Under the pieces are notes generated by a model. It did no database searches and was not told the DNA's origin. It saw nothing but the letters and a program-made list of their open reading frames with translations. A program made the translations under genes and the position numbers. 58,366 bases of DNA, taken from PGYR01 sp040264895 (GTDB lineage Bacteria; Bacteroidota; Ignavibacteria; Kapaibacteriales; UBA2268). Shown here in pieces: positions 25,263 to 34,163 of this stretch. Where the stretch lies: assembly GCA_040264895.1 (NCBI GenBank), contig JBDQHL010000004.1, positions 1 through 58,366 on the forward strand, given 5' to 3'. The first letter of the stretch is position 1, and each line of letters begins with the position of its first letter.

Positions 25263-26705
25263 ATGCCAATCAAACTTTATAACACGCTTTCAAGATCAAT
25301 TGAAGTTTTCAAGCCAATAGATAAGAATGAAATAAAAGTCTATAGCTGTGGTCCCACAGTGTATAACTATGCTCACATTGGTAACCTGCGTGCATTCTTA
25401 TGTGCTGATTTGCTCCAACGTTCCCTGAGTGTGGTTGGTGGTTTTAAGGTAAAGTGGGTAATGAATATTACTGATATAGATGATAAGACTATTCAAAAAA
25501 TAAATGAACCAGAAGCGTGGTTACCCAAAATGGGTGATCGCTCAGAAGATTTAAAACAAAACTTAAAACAGTTCACTAACTATTATAAAAGTGAATTTTT
25601 GCAAGATATCCGCTTGCTTGCTATCAACACATCAGACTTTTTTGAAATGCCCTGTGCTACAGATTACATAGAGCAAATGAAAGATTTGATTTTAGCTATA
25701 TTTGAACAAGGTTTCGCTTACCAGTCCGATGGGTCAGTTTACTTCAATGTAGGTAAGTGGAGAGAAGTAGACAAATATGGTAAGCTAAAAAATATTGATT
25801 TCGAAAATTTCCGTTCGGGTGATCGAGTAGACACCGATGAATATGAACGAGAGCAAGTTAGTGACTTTGTTCTCTGGAAGCAGAAAAAGGAAAATGAGCC
25901 ATATTGGGAATTACAAATAGATGGGAAGATTTTAGAAGGTAGACCTGGCTGGCATTTGGAATGTTCTGTGATGGAACGTGAGTTACTTGGGTTACCATTT
26001 GACATCCATACTGGTGGTATTGATCTTCAGTTTCCACACCACGAAGACGAAATAGCTCAATCGAAAGCTGGATATGGAGTAGAGCCAACAAACTATTGGT
26101 TCCACAATGAGTTTTTGCAAGTAGAAGGAGCTAAAATGAGTAAGTCAGCTGGTAACTTCTTTACTCTAGGTGATTTGATTGACAAGGGGCTGGATCCAAT
26201 TGATATCCGTTTTGCTATGCTTTCTGCTCACTATCGTTCCAAATACAACTTTACTTTTGCTGATGTAGAGGCTGCTGGTAAATCAAGAAAAAGATTACAA
26301 AAATATGTGCACCAATTAATGGAAAACAGAGATGGTCACGATTATATTGATGTAACTCAATTTAGTTATCATTTCTTTCAACATTTGAAAGATGACCTGC
26401 ATACTCCAAAAGCATTAGCGGAGCTATTTAGCTTTGTTAATAATAATCCTGCTCAGGTAATGGGTAAAAATTCAAAAGAAGAAATGATAGAGTTTTTTAA
26501 GAGTTTTAATGAAATCTTCGAAATACTAAGCTTTGAATTGCCAATTGAAGAGGTACCTAGCGAAGTAATAGATTTGGCAGAGAAAAGATTGAAAGCAAAG
26601 AAAGATAAAAATTACGATTTGGCAGATATGATTCGTAATGAAATTAAAAATCGTGGATTCCAACTTAAAGACACTCCAGATGGATATGAGATAGAAAAAC
26701 TATGA
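25263..26705 (+). CDS. cysS: cysteinyl-tRNA synthetase
   Basis: 480 residues, class I synthetase of normal length. The HIGH-type motif occurs as YAHIGNLRAF after the zinc-binding CGPTVYN; the other zinc ligands are in the WHLECSVM and HHEDEIAQ blocks. The KMSKS loop is AKMSKSAGNFF. It charges tRNA-Cys with cysteine. First gene of a closely packed run of six genes; overlaps the next by 4 bp. Confidence 0.97.
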   Translation: MPIKLYNTLSRSIEVFKPIDKNEIKVYSCGPTVYNYAHIGNLRAFLCADLLQRSLSVVGGFKVKWVMNITDIDDKTIQKINEPEAWLPKMGDRSEDLKQNLKQFTNYYKSEFLQDIRLLAINTSDFFEMPCATDYIEQMKDLILAIFEQGFAYQSDGSVYFNVGKWREVDKYGKLKNIDFENFRSGDRVDTDEYEREQVSDFVLWKQKKENEPYWELQIDGKILEGRPGWHLECSVMERELLGLPFDIHTGGIDLQFPHHEDEIAQSKAGYGVEPTNYWFHNEFLQVEGAKMSKSAGNFFTLGDLIDKGLDPIDIRFAMLSAHYRSKYNFTFADVEAAGKSRKRLQKYVHQLMENRDGHDYIDVTQFSYHFFQHLKDDLHTPKALAELFSFVNNNPAQVMGKNSKEEMIEFFKSFNEIFEILSFELPIEEVPSEVIDLAEKRLKAKKDKNYDLADMIRNEIKNRGFQLKDTPDGYEIEKL

Positions 26706-27556
26706 TGAAGGTAAGGATAATAGGTGGTGGTAGTGTAGGAAGTACATTGGCTCTGAAGTTAGAGACAGTTGATTCTATTAACTATCAAATAGTATACAAT
26801 TCGGAAAGTACAAAAGCAAAGTTAACAGAATTAGGACTTACCACAGAGTCAATTGTTAGCTGGGGTGAGGCCGATTTTGATTGCGATATTATACTTATTT
26901 GTGTCAAGGATTCTCAAATAGAAGAAGTAGCCGAGCAGTTAAAAAAATACACAGAAAATTGTTCTCCCTTGGTCCTACATACTTCTGGGGCTAAGAACAA
27001 AGAAGCATTGAAGTCATTGTTAGAAAGTAATTACAGAATAGCAGCAGCTCACCCTTATCAAACTTTTGCTAAAAGCGAAAATGATATTCTAGCTGGTACA
27101 AGTTGGGGTGTAGAGTCAGAATACAATGATAAAGAGCTGATTGAAAAATTTATATCTTTGATTGATGGTAAAACAATTCACTTGAGCAGTAAAGCAATAG
27201 AGAATAGGTCATTATATCATACATCAGCAGTTGCGGCTTCAAACTTCTTGGCTCTTTCAGTAGAATTAGCAAAGAATATAGCTGATGAGGCAGGAATAGA
27301 TTGGGAAAACTTCTTACCCCATATCATGAAAACTACACTGATTAATAATTTGAATGAAGAGAATGATAAGCCAGCTATTACTGGACCAGTTGTTCGTGGC
27401 GACATGGAAACGGTTAGGAATCATGTTCTGGCTTTAGGTGAGTCAGTGAACGGCGTAGTTTATAAGAACATGAGTGAATCGTTAGCTCTTATGGCTTTGG
27501 ACAAAGGGTTAATACCGGGTGAAAAATTTGAAGAAATAATGGAAGCATTAGGTTAA
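26702..27556 (+). CDS. DUF2520 Rossmann-fold oxidoreductase-like protein
   Basis: 284 residues. An N-terminal NAD(P)-binding glycine motif (GGGSVGSTLA, ~8-17), ILICVKDSQI and HTSGAKN, then the DUF2520 C-terminal helical domain with AAHPYQTF and HTSAVAASNFLAL. The fold is that of 3-hydroxyacid/pyrroline-carboxylate reductases. The substrate is unknown; homologues are often called 'F420-dependent NADP oxidoreductase' without proof. It overlaps cysS by 4 bp and stops 1 bp before uppP, so it is surely in the same operon. Confidence 0.85.
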   Translation: MMKVRIIGGGSVGSTLALKLETVDSINYQIVYNSESTKAKLTELGLTTESIVSWGEADFDCDIILICVKDSQIEEVAEQLKKYTENCSPLVLHTSGAKNKEALKSLLESNYRIAAAHPYQTFAKSENDILAGTSWGVESEYNDKELIEKFISLIDGKTIHLSSKAIENRSLYHTSAVAASNFLALSVELAKNIADEAGIDWENFLPHIMKTTLINNLNEENDKPAITGPVVRGDMETVRNHVLALGESVNGVVYKNMSESLALMALDKGLIPGEKFEEIMEALG

Positions 27557-27557
27557 T

Positions 27558-28388
27558 ATGTCTATTATAGAAGCAATAATAATTGGATTGGTACAAGGAC
27601 TTTCGGAATTCATTCCTATTAGTAGTACTGCCCATATGACAATAGCTGGGAAACTAATGAATGCTATAAAAGAGCAAAGCCCAGAGCAATGGACTTCATT
27701 TATTGCAGTAGTTCAGTTGGGAACTTTAGCTGCAGTGTTCGTATATTTTTGGGAAGATATAACAACTATACTTAAAGCATTTTTCAAAGACAATTTGGGT
27801 GACAGAAAGTCCTTCAAAAAACAGTCCCACAAAAGTAAGATGGGATGTTATATAATAGTAGGCTCTGTCCCGATTGCATTTGTTGGGTTGCTCTTCAAAG
27901 ATATAATAAGGGGTAGTTTAACAAAAGATCCGTTTGTAATTGGCTCGGCTTTAATTATATTTGCTTTAATTCTATGGCTTTCAGAGATACTTTATAAAGA
28001 AAAATCAGATATAGACTCATTAGGTTGGAAAGAAACCTTAATAATGGGATTCGGTCAAGTTTTTGCTTTGGTCCCTGGTGCTTCTCGCTCTGGGACTACA
28101 ATTACTGCAGGACTTTTTGCAGGGATGAATAGAGAGGCAGCAGCTCGCTTTTCCTTCTTGCTAAGCATACCGGCTATATTAGGAAGTGGATTGCTTGAAT
28201 TTTATGAGGCTACTGCGTATCTTACTTCCGACATGTACGTAACTATAGCAGTTGCTACAGTAGTAGCAGGAATAAGTGGCTATTTTGCCATCGCATTCTT
28301 AATTAATTTTTTAAAGAAAAATACAACTAAACTTTTTATTTATTATAGAATAACTTTGGGAGTAGTTGTGTTATTATTCTTTTTATAG
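27558..28388 (+). CDS. uppP: undecaprenyl-diphosphate phosphatase
   Basis: 276 residues, eight or so membrane helices. The two family motifs are intact: GLSEFIPISSTAHM near the N-terminus and LVPGASRSGTTIT in the middle. It dephosphorylates undecaprenyl diphosphate to recycle the lipid carrier for peptidoglycan and O-antigen synthesis, and can confer bacitracin resistance. Confidence 0.96.
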   Translation: MSIIEAIIIGLVQGLSEFIPISSTAHMTIAGKLMNAIKEQSPEQWTSFIAVVQLGTLAAVFVYFWEDITTILKAFFKDNLGDRKSFKKQSHKSKMGCYIIVGSVPIAFVGLLFKDIIRGSLTKDPFVIGSALIIFALILWLSEILYKEKSDIDSLGWKETLIMGFGQVFALVPGASRSGTTITAGLFAGMNREAAARFSFLLSIPAILGSGLLEFYEATAYLTSDMYVTIAVATVVAGISGYFAIAFLINFLKKNTTKLFIYYRITLGVVVLLFFL

Positions 28389-28422
28389 AAATCAACATTT
28401 ATTTATTATTTGGAGAAATATA

Positions 28423-29004
28423 ATGAAAAAACTTACACTATTTTTATCACTAACATTATTGATGTTTACAATGAGTAATATTTCAGAAGCAAAAGACGAG
28501 AGATTAGAAAAAACTAAAAAGTATCAAATAGAAATCAAGGTAGAAGGCAAGTCTATTGGTACAATTGATATAGCTCTATGGCCAGATTTGGCTCCTAAAA
28601 CGGTAGCTAATTTTGACAGATTAGTTAAAGATGGTGCTTACGATGGTACTGCATTCCACAGGGTTATTCCAGGGTTTATGATTCAAGGTGGCGACCCAAA
28701 TTCTAAAGATAAACCTAAGAACACATGGGGAATGGGCGACCCAAGCCAACAGAAAGTTCCCGCAGAATTTAGTAACATTAGCCATGAGCGTGGTATTTTG
28801 TCAATGGCTCGTGCCCAAGACATAAATAGTGCATCTTCTCAGTTCTTTATCTGTGTTGATGATGCTACATTCTTAAATAACAAATACACAGTATTTGGTA
28901 AAGTAACTAATGGTATGGATATAGCTGACAAGATTGTCAATATGGAAAGAGATAGCAAAGACAATCCTCTTAAGAAAGTAGAAATGTTCATAACAGCAAA
29001 ATAA
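28423..29004 (+). CDS. peptidyl-prolyl cis-trans isomerase, cyclophilin type, exported
   Basis: 193 residues when started at the ATG at 28423, which has a TTGGAGAAAT leader; an upstream ATG at 28366 overlaps uppP and would spoil the signal peptide. An N-terminal signal (KKLTLFLSLTLLMF) is followed by a bacterial-type cyclophilin core: FHRVIPGFMIQGGDP, SMARAQDINSASSQFFI and NNKYTVFGKV. It would speed proline isomerisation during folding of periplasmic or secreted proteins. Confidence 0.93.
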   Translation: MKKLTLFLSLTLLMFTMSNISEAKDERLEKTKKYQIEIKVEGKSIGTIDIALWPDLAPKTVANFDRLVKDGAYDGTAFHRVIPGFMIQGGDPNSKDKPKNTWGMGDPSQQKVPAEFSNISHERGILSMARAQDINSASSQFFICVDDATFLNNKYTVFGKVTNGMDIADKIVNMERDSKDNPLKKVEMFITAK

Positions 29005-29015
29005 GTAGCTAAAAA

Positions 29016-29621
29016 TTGAAAAAGAATTACTTTCAAGCAGAATTTAAAATTGGTGCAGTCAGCAAAGAGCAGTTTCAAAACGACGGTTTACCCGAAATTG
29101 CATTTGCTGGCCGTTCTAATGTAGGGAAATCATCGCTTATCAATAGCATTGTTTTCCGTAAGAATTTAGCTCGTACATCGGGCACTCCTGGTAAAACCCA
29201 AGAGATTAACTTCTATTTAGTTGATGAGAGTTGGTACTTGGTCGATACACCTGGCTTTGGCTATGCTGCTAAGGGCAAAAAATATCGTGACCAGTGGGAG
29301 AAATTTAACTTAGAGTATATGTCTCAAAGTGAAGATCTGCTATTTGTGTCGGTGCTAATTGATAGCCGCCATGACCCAATGGAAAGGGATTTGGCACTAA
29401 TTGAAGTTTTGGAGAATAGTGGTATAGATTACCTAATTATACTTACCAAGACTGATAAACTTTCTAAAAAATCAATTGCTGATAGAGAAACGCAAATTCG
29501 TGATGTAGTTGCTGCTTGCAACCACGTTATTGATGTGTTACCTTACTCAGCAGTTAACCGTGAAGGACGCGATCAATTAATTGGTATAATGAACCGAAGG
29601 TTGAAAGATGCAAAAAAATAG
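29016..29621 (+). CDS. engB: ribosome-biogenesis GTP-binding protein YsxC/EngB
   Basis: 201 residues, TTG start. GTPase motifs: G1 GRSNVGKSSL, G2 region TSGTPGKTQEI, G3 DTPGFGYA, G4 TKTDK. EngB is needed for maturation of the large ribosomal subunit. Its last 14 bases overlap gmhA. Confidence 0.96.
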   Translation: MKKNYFQAEFKIGAVSKEQFQNDGLPEIAFAGRSNVGKSSLINSIVFRKNLARTSGTPGKTQEINFYLVDESWYLVDTPGFGYAAKGKKYRDQWEKFNLEYMSQSEDLLFVSVLIDSRHDPMERDLALIEVLENSGIDYLIILTKTDKLSKKSIADRETQIRDVVAACNHVIDVLPYSAVNREGRDQLIGIMNRRLKDAKK

Positions 29622-30189
29622 CGTAGCAGAAGAGATAACCGAAAGTATAGAAACCAAGAAACTGTTACTTAGCGAATGCACAGAAAAAATCTACAACACA
29701 GCTAAGCAACTTTCAGAGTGTGTAGAAAACGGTGGCAAGATATTACTTTGTGGGAACGGTGGCAGTGCTGCCGACAGCCAACACATAGCTGCTGAGTTAG
29801 TAGTTAGGTTGCGTAGTAGTGTCAATAGGGCTGCTATTCCTGCTATTGCACTTACGGTGGACACTTCTATACTCACTGCTGGTGGTAATGATATTGGTTT
29901 TGAAAATGTATTCGCAAGGCAAGTTGAAGCGTTTGGACAAAAAGGCGATACGCTAATAGCAATTACAACTAGTGGTAACTCAGAGAATATATTCCGTGCT
30001 GCTAAGGAAGCCAAGAACCGAGGAGTAAATGTAATCGGATTACTTGGCAATGGTGGTGGAAAGCTCAAAGAAATTTGTGATAGCACTGTAATAGTCCCAA
30101 GCAATAACACCGCAAGAATACAAGAATGCCATATTCTGATTGCTCATATATGGTGCAGAATAATAGAAGAAGACAATTATATGAGCTAA
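29608..30189 (+). CDS. gmhA: phosphoheptose isomerase (sedoheptulose-7-phosphate isomerase)
   Basis: 193 residues with one SIS domain. Blocks CGNGGSAADSQHIAAELV, TTSGNSENI and the C-terminal EECHILIAH-type stretch (RIQECHILIAHIWC) are diagnostic. It converts sedoheptulose 7-phosphate into heptose 7-phosphate, the first step toward the ADP-heptose of LPS inner core, supporting a Gram-negative envelope. Last protein gene before tRNA-Thr. Confidence 0.93.
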   Translation: MQKNSVAEEITESIETKKLLLSECTEKIYNTAKQLSECVENGGKILLCGNGGSAADSQHIAAELVVRLRSSVNRAAIPAIALTVDTSILTAGGNDIGFENVFARQVEAFGQKGDTLIAITTSGNSENIFRAAKEAKNRGVNVIGLLGNGGGKLKEICDSTVIVPSNNTARIQECHILIAHIWCRIIEEDNYMS

Positions 30190-30232
30190 AGAAGAAAAAA
30201 AGTAAATTATTTTTGAAATAATGTGCTTTTTA

Positions 30233-30265
30233 TTTGGTTCGTATATGTAAAATGTATTAATTTTG
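30233..30265 (+). promoter_or_regulatory. Bacteroidota-type promoter of the tRNA-Thr gene
   Basis: TTTG at 30233-30236 and TAATTTTG at 30258-30265 (TAnnTTTG), 21 bp apart, the classical -33/-7 arrangement. Predicted start is a few bases before the tRNA at 30280. The best promoter in the window and an argument for a Bacteroidota-type housekeeping sigma factor. Confidence 0.75.
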
Positions 30266-30279
30266 CACTCTAAAAATAA

Positions 30280-30352
30280 GCCACTTTAGCTCAGTTGGTA
30301 GAGCAGCTGATTTGTAATCAGCAGGTCACTGGTTCGAATCCGGTAAGTGGCT
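30280..30352 (+). tRNA. tRNA-Thr (anticodon UGU)
   Basis: Full cloverleaf: acceptor stem GCCACTT/AAGTGGC, D-arm GCTC..GAGC with AGTTGGTA loop, anticodon stem GCTGA/TCAGC with loop TTTGTAA (anticodon TGT), 5-base variable loop AGGTC, and T-arm ACTGG/CCGGT with TTCGAAT. Discriminator base T; CCA is not encoded. 73 nt. Confidence 0.97.
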
Positions 30353-30361
30353 CACCCTTTG

Positions 30362-30396
30362 AGAAGCCCTTTCATAATTGGAAGGGCTTTTTTTTG
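30362..30396 (+). terminator. intrinsic terminator after tRNA-Thr
   Basis: Stem AAGCCCTTTC / GAAGGGCTT around ATAATTG, followed by a run of eight T's; 10 bp past the tRNA 3' end. Confidence 0.93.
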
Positions 30397-30504
30397 CCTA
30401 TTTGCTAATTATTCTATAAATTCAATTTTATCTTCTAATAAATTATAATTGGGTTTATCATGCTGAACTTATTCCGCTTTATTTCTGCACTCTTATTTTT
30501 GACT

Positions 30505-30724
30505 CTGATTTACAGCTGTGTGGTTAATTACTTCCCATAAGAAAGGCATAACTTCATTACAATTATCAAGAGATATAGGTGTAACCCAAAAAACAGCTTG
30601 GTTTATGTTGCAAAGAATTAGACATGGTATATCTTGTGGTTCTTTTACAACACCTTTACTGCTTGTCTTTTTTGCCATTATAGCTCCATATCTTTTTGTT
30701 AAAAATAGGAAAACTATCTCTTAA
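30505..30724 (+). pseudogene. relic of an IS1595 (ISXO2-like) transposase
   Basis: The 68-residue frame from 30518 begins with LITSHKKGITSLQLSRDIGVTQKTAWFMLQRIRHGI in two continuous blocks, the helix-turn-helix stretch that precedes the DDE domain in ISXO2/IS1595 transposases (kkGiss.qLar.lGvtqktaWfmlhRIR). After about residue 37 the match stops and unrelated hydrophobic sequence follows. The N-terminal zinc-ribbon and all of the catalytic domain are missing. It lies in a gene-poor gap after a tRNA gene. A decayed insertion, not a working gene. Confidence 0.75.
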
Positions 30725-30783
30725 TTTCTAGCCCTTTCTGGTCCCATAGTTTCTGAATGGTTACAAGGTAAATACGATATAAA

Positions 30784-30812
30784 AACTTCCACTACTTTTA
30801 ATAGTAGTGGAA
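30784..30812. repeat. 10-bp inverted repeat
   Basis: CTTCCACTAC and GTAGTGGAAG flank a short AT loop. No T-run follows, so it is not a classic terminator. It lies between the transposase relic and the orphan propeller fragment and may be a remnant end of a mobile element. Confidence 0.5.
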
Positions 30813-30882
30813 GGAAAATCGGAACAGGAAATTTATTAACTATGTTACTTTGTAAAACTAATTAAAAAGTAAAAATTATGTG

Positions 30883-31038
30883 ATGGATTACGATAATGGT
30901 AATGTATATGTATTAGACAGAAATGGTGAATGCAAAACAATATATCCGCCAACTGAGAATATTGTAGACTTTGATCTAGATAATGATTATTTATACATAG
31001 CTAATAACAAAGAATTATTCCGCCTCAAGCTAGATTAA
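30883..31038 (+). pseudogene. orphan C-terminal fragment of a beta-propeller protein
   Basis: A 51-residue frame with a repeated blade-like rhythm: DYDNGNVYVLDRNGE, IVDFDLDNDYLYIANN, ELFRLKLD. This is the look of the last blade of a WD/YVTN-type propeller. There is no signal peptide or start context of a full protein, and the base before ATG belongs to an in-phase stop region. Probably the 3' stump of a gene cut off by the rearrangement that left the transposase relic. Confidence 0.4.
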
Positions 31039-31056
31039 CCTACCACCCTCACGCTA

Positions 31057-31731
31057 TCAATCAAACTCCACGTCTGGTCTAGTCGATGCAGAAGTAACCG
31101 AAAGACCTGGGAATTTGTCATTGTAGTCTAATCTGGCTCTGCGTATCACTTCGTATGCTTCTTCCTTTCCATATACATCAGTGATTTGAACAGAGTTGTT
31201 GTCCTTTTCGTCTGGGTTTTGTTTGTAAGTAAGGAAATAATGCTTTAGTCTTCTGATTATTGATTCAGGAATTCTATCAATGTCATTTCTCTCGTCATAT
31301 ACCAAATCATCGTTCATCACTGCTATTATCTTATCATCAGCTTCGCCGTGGTCTATCATTCGCATACCTCCAATTGGTCGGCAATTGAGTAATATATCAC
31401 CATAAGGAACAATCCTTTCAGTAATAACACATATATCAAGTGGATCTTCATCGCCAACTATGTCTGTTCTGCCTGTTTTTTCATTGCAATATTCAGCTAC
31501 TTTTTTACCAGCATAAGTCTGAGGCAACATTCCATATAAGGTAGGGCAAACGCTAGAGTAAATCTGAGGTCTATCTATTTTCAGATATCCAGTGTATTTG
31601 TCTAACTCATATTTTACTGTGTCGCCAGGTACTAACTCTATGTACGAAGTGACTATCTTGGGTGAGTCTTCACCAATTGGTACACCATGCCAAGGGTGTG
31701 ATTTGAATATTAATCCGGATTGATTCCACAT
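31057..31731 (-). CDS. ppa: inorganic pyrophosphatase, family I
   Basis: 224 residues. The metal-binding signature is GDEDPLDICVI, with further family blocks VKYELDKYTGYLKIDRP, YGMLPQTYAG and GEADDKIIAVMNDD (the D-x-K-x-x-A region). It hydrolyses pyrophosphate to two phosphates and drives biosynthetic reactions. The ATG is preceded by a -7-like box about 35 bp upstream. Stand-alone gene. Confidence 0.94.
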   Translation of the reverse strand: MWNQSGLIFKSHPWHGVPIGEDSPKIVTSYIELVPGDTVKYELDKYTGYLKIDRPQIYSSVCPTLYGMLPQTYAGKKVAEYCNEKTGRTDIVGDEDPLDICVITERIVPYGDILLNCRPIGGMRMIDHGEADDKIIAVMNDDLVYDERNDIDRIPESIIRRLKHYFLTYKQNPDEKDNNSVQITDVYGKEEAYEVIRRARLDYNDKFPGLSVTSASTRPDVEFD

Positions 31732-31765
31732 GTTATTTTTTTCCTTATTTGTCTTTTTGGGGATA

Positions 31766-31773
31766 CAAAATTA
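31766..31773 (-). promoter_or_regulatory. -7 box of the pyrophosphatase gene
   Basis: On the minus strand TAATTTTG, identical to the -7 box of tRNA-Thr, 34 bp before the ppa ATG. The -33 element is poor. Confidence 0.5.
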
Positions 31774-31805
31774 GAAAAGTGAAAGGAATAAATAACTATA
31801 AAAAA

Positions 31806-31840
31806 CAAAAAAGACTACCCTTAATGGATAGTCTTTTTAA
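31806..31840. terminator. intrinsic terminator, probably bidirectional
   Basis: AAAAAAGACTA..(loop)..TAGTCTTTTT: a 10-bp A/T-extended stem with T-runs on both strands. On the minus strand it closes the YegP-like gene, which ends at 31870. Confidence 0.85.
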
Positions 31841-31869
31841 CTATTTACTATTCTCTTGTCAAAAAGAGA

Positions 31870-32198
31870 TTATGAGTTGTCAACTACTTCTGCATCAGCA
31901 GCATTTTTCTGTACTGAAGTGATACCATTATCACAACCATCTTCTGATGAGTACATTTGGCTAGAGCCAACAATCTGACCATTAGTCGATTTCAAGTTGA
32001 AGTGGTGCATACCATTTTTAGCTACTTTCTTATCGAATCTTGCCATATCTTGAGAGTTTTTCTTAACTGACTCTATTCCGTTCATACAGCTTGGCTTTGC
32101 TTTGTATCCTCACTTGTAAGAATTACTTGACCGTTTCCAGCTTTTAGGTTGAATTGGAATTCACCATTGCTTCTTTTTGTTACTTCGAACTTTCCCAT
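31870..32198 (-). pseudogene. YegP-like DUF1508 protein, two repeats, split by a one-base deletion
   Basis: The ATG at 32198 opens the first DUF1508 repeat (GKFEVTKRSNGEFQFNLKAG, then NGQVILTSE). At 32108-32109 the frame breaks; one missing G would join TSE to GYKAKPSCMNGIESVKKN, the normal end of the repeat. The second repeat continues in the frame read from the ATG at 32085 (GMHHFNLKSTNGQIVGSSQMYSS, NGITSVQKNA). Intact YegP has this two-repeat, ~110-residue layout; its function is unknown. Either a recent frameshift or a sequencing error in a GGG run. Confidence 0.85.
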
Positions 32199-32344
32199 AC
32201 TTTGCTCCGTTTTATTATTAAGAATTTCTGAAATTATTTTTTTATCTTTCATAAATTATTAAATTAAATCTAATGTGAAATAAGTAATTATACTCATTCT
32301 AACAAAAAAGTACTTTCTTTAAATTTCAACCATACTAAGGATTT

Positions 32345-33157
32345 ATGAATAAGAACATAGCATATTTTTTACTATTATTCGCTTCAGTAATTTTGCTCTC
32401 AAGCTGCAAGTCGACAAATAGATTTTCTGTAGATCAAGTGAAAACCCCAGCTGAAATTGAACACACAGAGACTGAGACAGATAACCACAATGGGTTCGTT
32501 TCTCTCGATTGGCAAGGTGAGTATATTGGGTTGGAATATTGTAATGACTGTATGAGAAAAAGAAAAGTAGTTACTCTAAGGGGAGACGATAGCTACGAAG
32601 TTTTGATAGAATACATTGGCTCGAGCAAACCATTGATTCAGCGATTTACAGGTAGGATAACATGGAATGCTGAAAGGAACGAAATAACTCTTCAGAATGA
32701 TAATCCTGACATAGGTTACAACAGATTCAAAGTAGAAGAGAATAGATTACTGCCCATAGGTGATGATGTGAAGTTAGTACTAGGTAGCGAGTATATGATT
32801 AAAGTTGAATCAATAGAGTTGACCCACCAGAGATGGCTACTAGTTGAGGTTATGGACACACCTGTAAGGGTAGATATTAATGAATCGAATCAGTTTGCTC
32901 ACATGGAACTAGTTGATAAGGGAAGAGTGCATGGTTATTCTGGTTGTAATAATTTTTCAGGTGAATTTTCCCTCCAAGGAAGAAGAGGAATCAAATTCGA
33001 AAATATATTGGCAACAAGGAAGATGTGCAGAGACATGACAGTTGAAGATAACTATTTGTCAGCATTTGAAAATACTGCTAACTTCGAAATAGTAAAAGGC
33101 GAGCTATTATTTAGGGATAATAATGGCGATGTAATTGCAAGATTCATCTCTTTGTAA
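32345..33157 (+). CDS. lipoprotein with NlpE-like and META (HslJ) domains
   Basis: 270 residues. Lipobox LLSSC (Cys21), a polar linker to ~50, then an NlpE N-terminal-like domain (DWQGEYIGLEYCNDCMRKR, with the CxxC of NlpE) to ~150. A META domain follows (about 160-270): WLLVEV, GYSGCNNFSGEF and ATRKMCRDM. Both domains occur in envelope-stress and copper- or heat-related lipoproteins. A sensor-like role at the envelope fits, but no partner proves it. The following LytTR gene starts 4 bp later and is likely co-transcribed. Confidence 0.85.
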   Translation: MNKNIAYFLLLFASVILLSSCKSTNRFSVDQVKTPAEIEHTETETDNHNGFVSLDWQGEYIGLEYCNDCMRKRKVVTLRGDDSYEVLIEYIGSSKPLIQRFTGRITWNAERNEITLQNDNPDIGYNRFKVEENRLLPIGDDVKLVLGSEYMIKVESIELTHQRWLLVEVMDTPVRVDINESNQFAHMELVDKGRVHGYSGCNNFSGEFSLQGRRGIKFENILATRKMCRDMTVEDNYLSAFENTANFEIVKGELLFRDNNGDVIARFISL

Positions 33158-33160
33158 ATA

Positions 33161-34028
33161 ATGGATTTGATAACAGGCATAAGAAAAAAGCTTCAAAGAC
33201 CTTACCCTTTCAAACAAGACTTAATTGAAATAGCCAAAATGTCGGTGTTGTTTGGTTTGTTTGTGACTTTCTTTCTATATGCATTTCGTCCCTTTGGTAT
33301 TGATTCTGGGCCATATAGTTTATTCCTAATTTGTCTTAGCTATGGGGGCGTGACTACTTTTGTGGTATTTGGTCTTAATTCTAATCTCAATTATCTTTTT
33401 CCCGATTATTTTTGCGAGGAGAAGTGGACAGTTGGAAGAGAAATATTATGGATTACTATAAATATCAGTCTTATAGGTTTAGCTAATGCTGTACTAACTT
33501 CATATCTAGCTAACATATCTCTTAGCTTAAAACTAATATTAATATTTCAGCTTTATACCGTTCTGCTGGCTTTTAGTGCCTATAGTATTTATAATAACGT
33601 ATAACGAAGCAGTTCATAATAAGAAGTACAAGGCACTATCTGATGATATAAATACACACCGAATAACTAAGAATAATGTCACAAAACAAATTACTTTAAC
33701 TTCAATTAATGAAAATGAAGATTTAAGGATAGGTGCAGATGATCTGGTTTATATTACTTCTGCAGATAATTATATTGAGATATATTATAATTCATCAGAT
33801 CAGTTAAAAAAGAAATTGCTCAGAAACACTCTGAAAAATACTGAGGCCATTTTTATAGATTTTCAGAATATAATAAGATGTCACAAAAGCTATATTGTCA
33901 ATCTGAATTATGTAGTTAATGTAACTGGAAATGCTCAAGGGTATAAATTGCACTTAGAAAATAATGATTTGCTTATCCCAGTTTCAAGAAAGCTGGATGA
34001 TTTTGTAAAAGAAAAGCTTACCAGTTAG
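33161..34028 (+). pseudogene. LytTR transcription regulator with N-terminal four-helix membrane domain, interrupted by a frameshift
   Basis: The first frame (33161-33604) encodes four membrane helices (e.g. LFGLFVTFFLYAFRPFGI, EEKWTVGREILW) of the Bacteroidota membrane-LytTR family. The second (from 33576) continues VPIVFIITYNEAVHNKKY and a LytTR DNA-binding domain (YITSADNYIEIYY, IIRCHKSYIVNLNYV, LPVSRK-like end). Removing one T from TTTT at 33571-33574 joins them into one protein of about 289 residues. Such proteins bind DNA from the inner membrane. Follows the NlpE/META lipoprotein by 4 bp. Pseudogene or assembly error. Confidence 0.8.
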
Positions 34029-34120
34029 CAAACAAAGTTTGCCGTTCGTAAAAAATGCTTTGCCATTCATCCCAAACCTTGCTACACATACCTTTCAGGT
34101 TTGATGAGAAAATGAATTAC

Positions 34121-34156
34121 CCAATATTTGTTTCATAAAAGTTGAACAAATATTGG
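34121..34156. repeat. perfect 12-bp inverted repeat before the DUF2306-like gene
   Basis: CCAATATTTGTT at 34121-34132 and AACAAATATTGG at 34145-34156, 12-nt spacer, ending 7 bp before the ATG at 34164. Too AT-rich for a terminator and lacks a T-run; an operator or translational hairpin is possible. Confidence 0.6.
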
Positions 34157-34163
34157 TTTAAAA

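Noticed and set aside
30492..30678. Minus-strand 61-residue frame
   Set aside because: Shadow of the transposase relic; no start context or domain.
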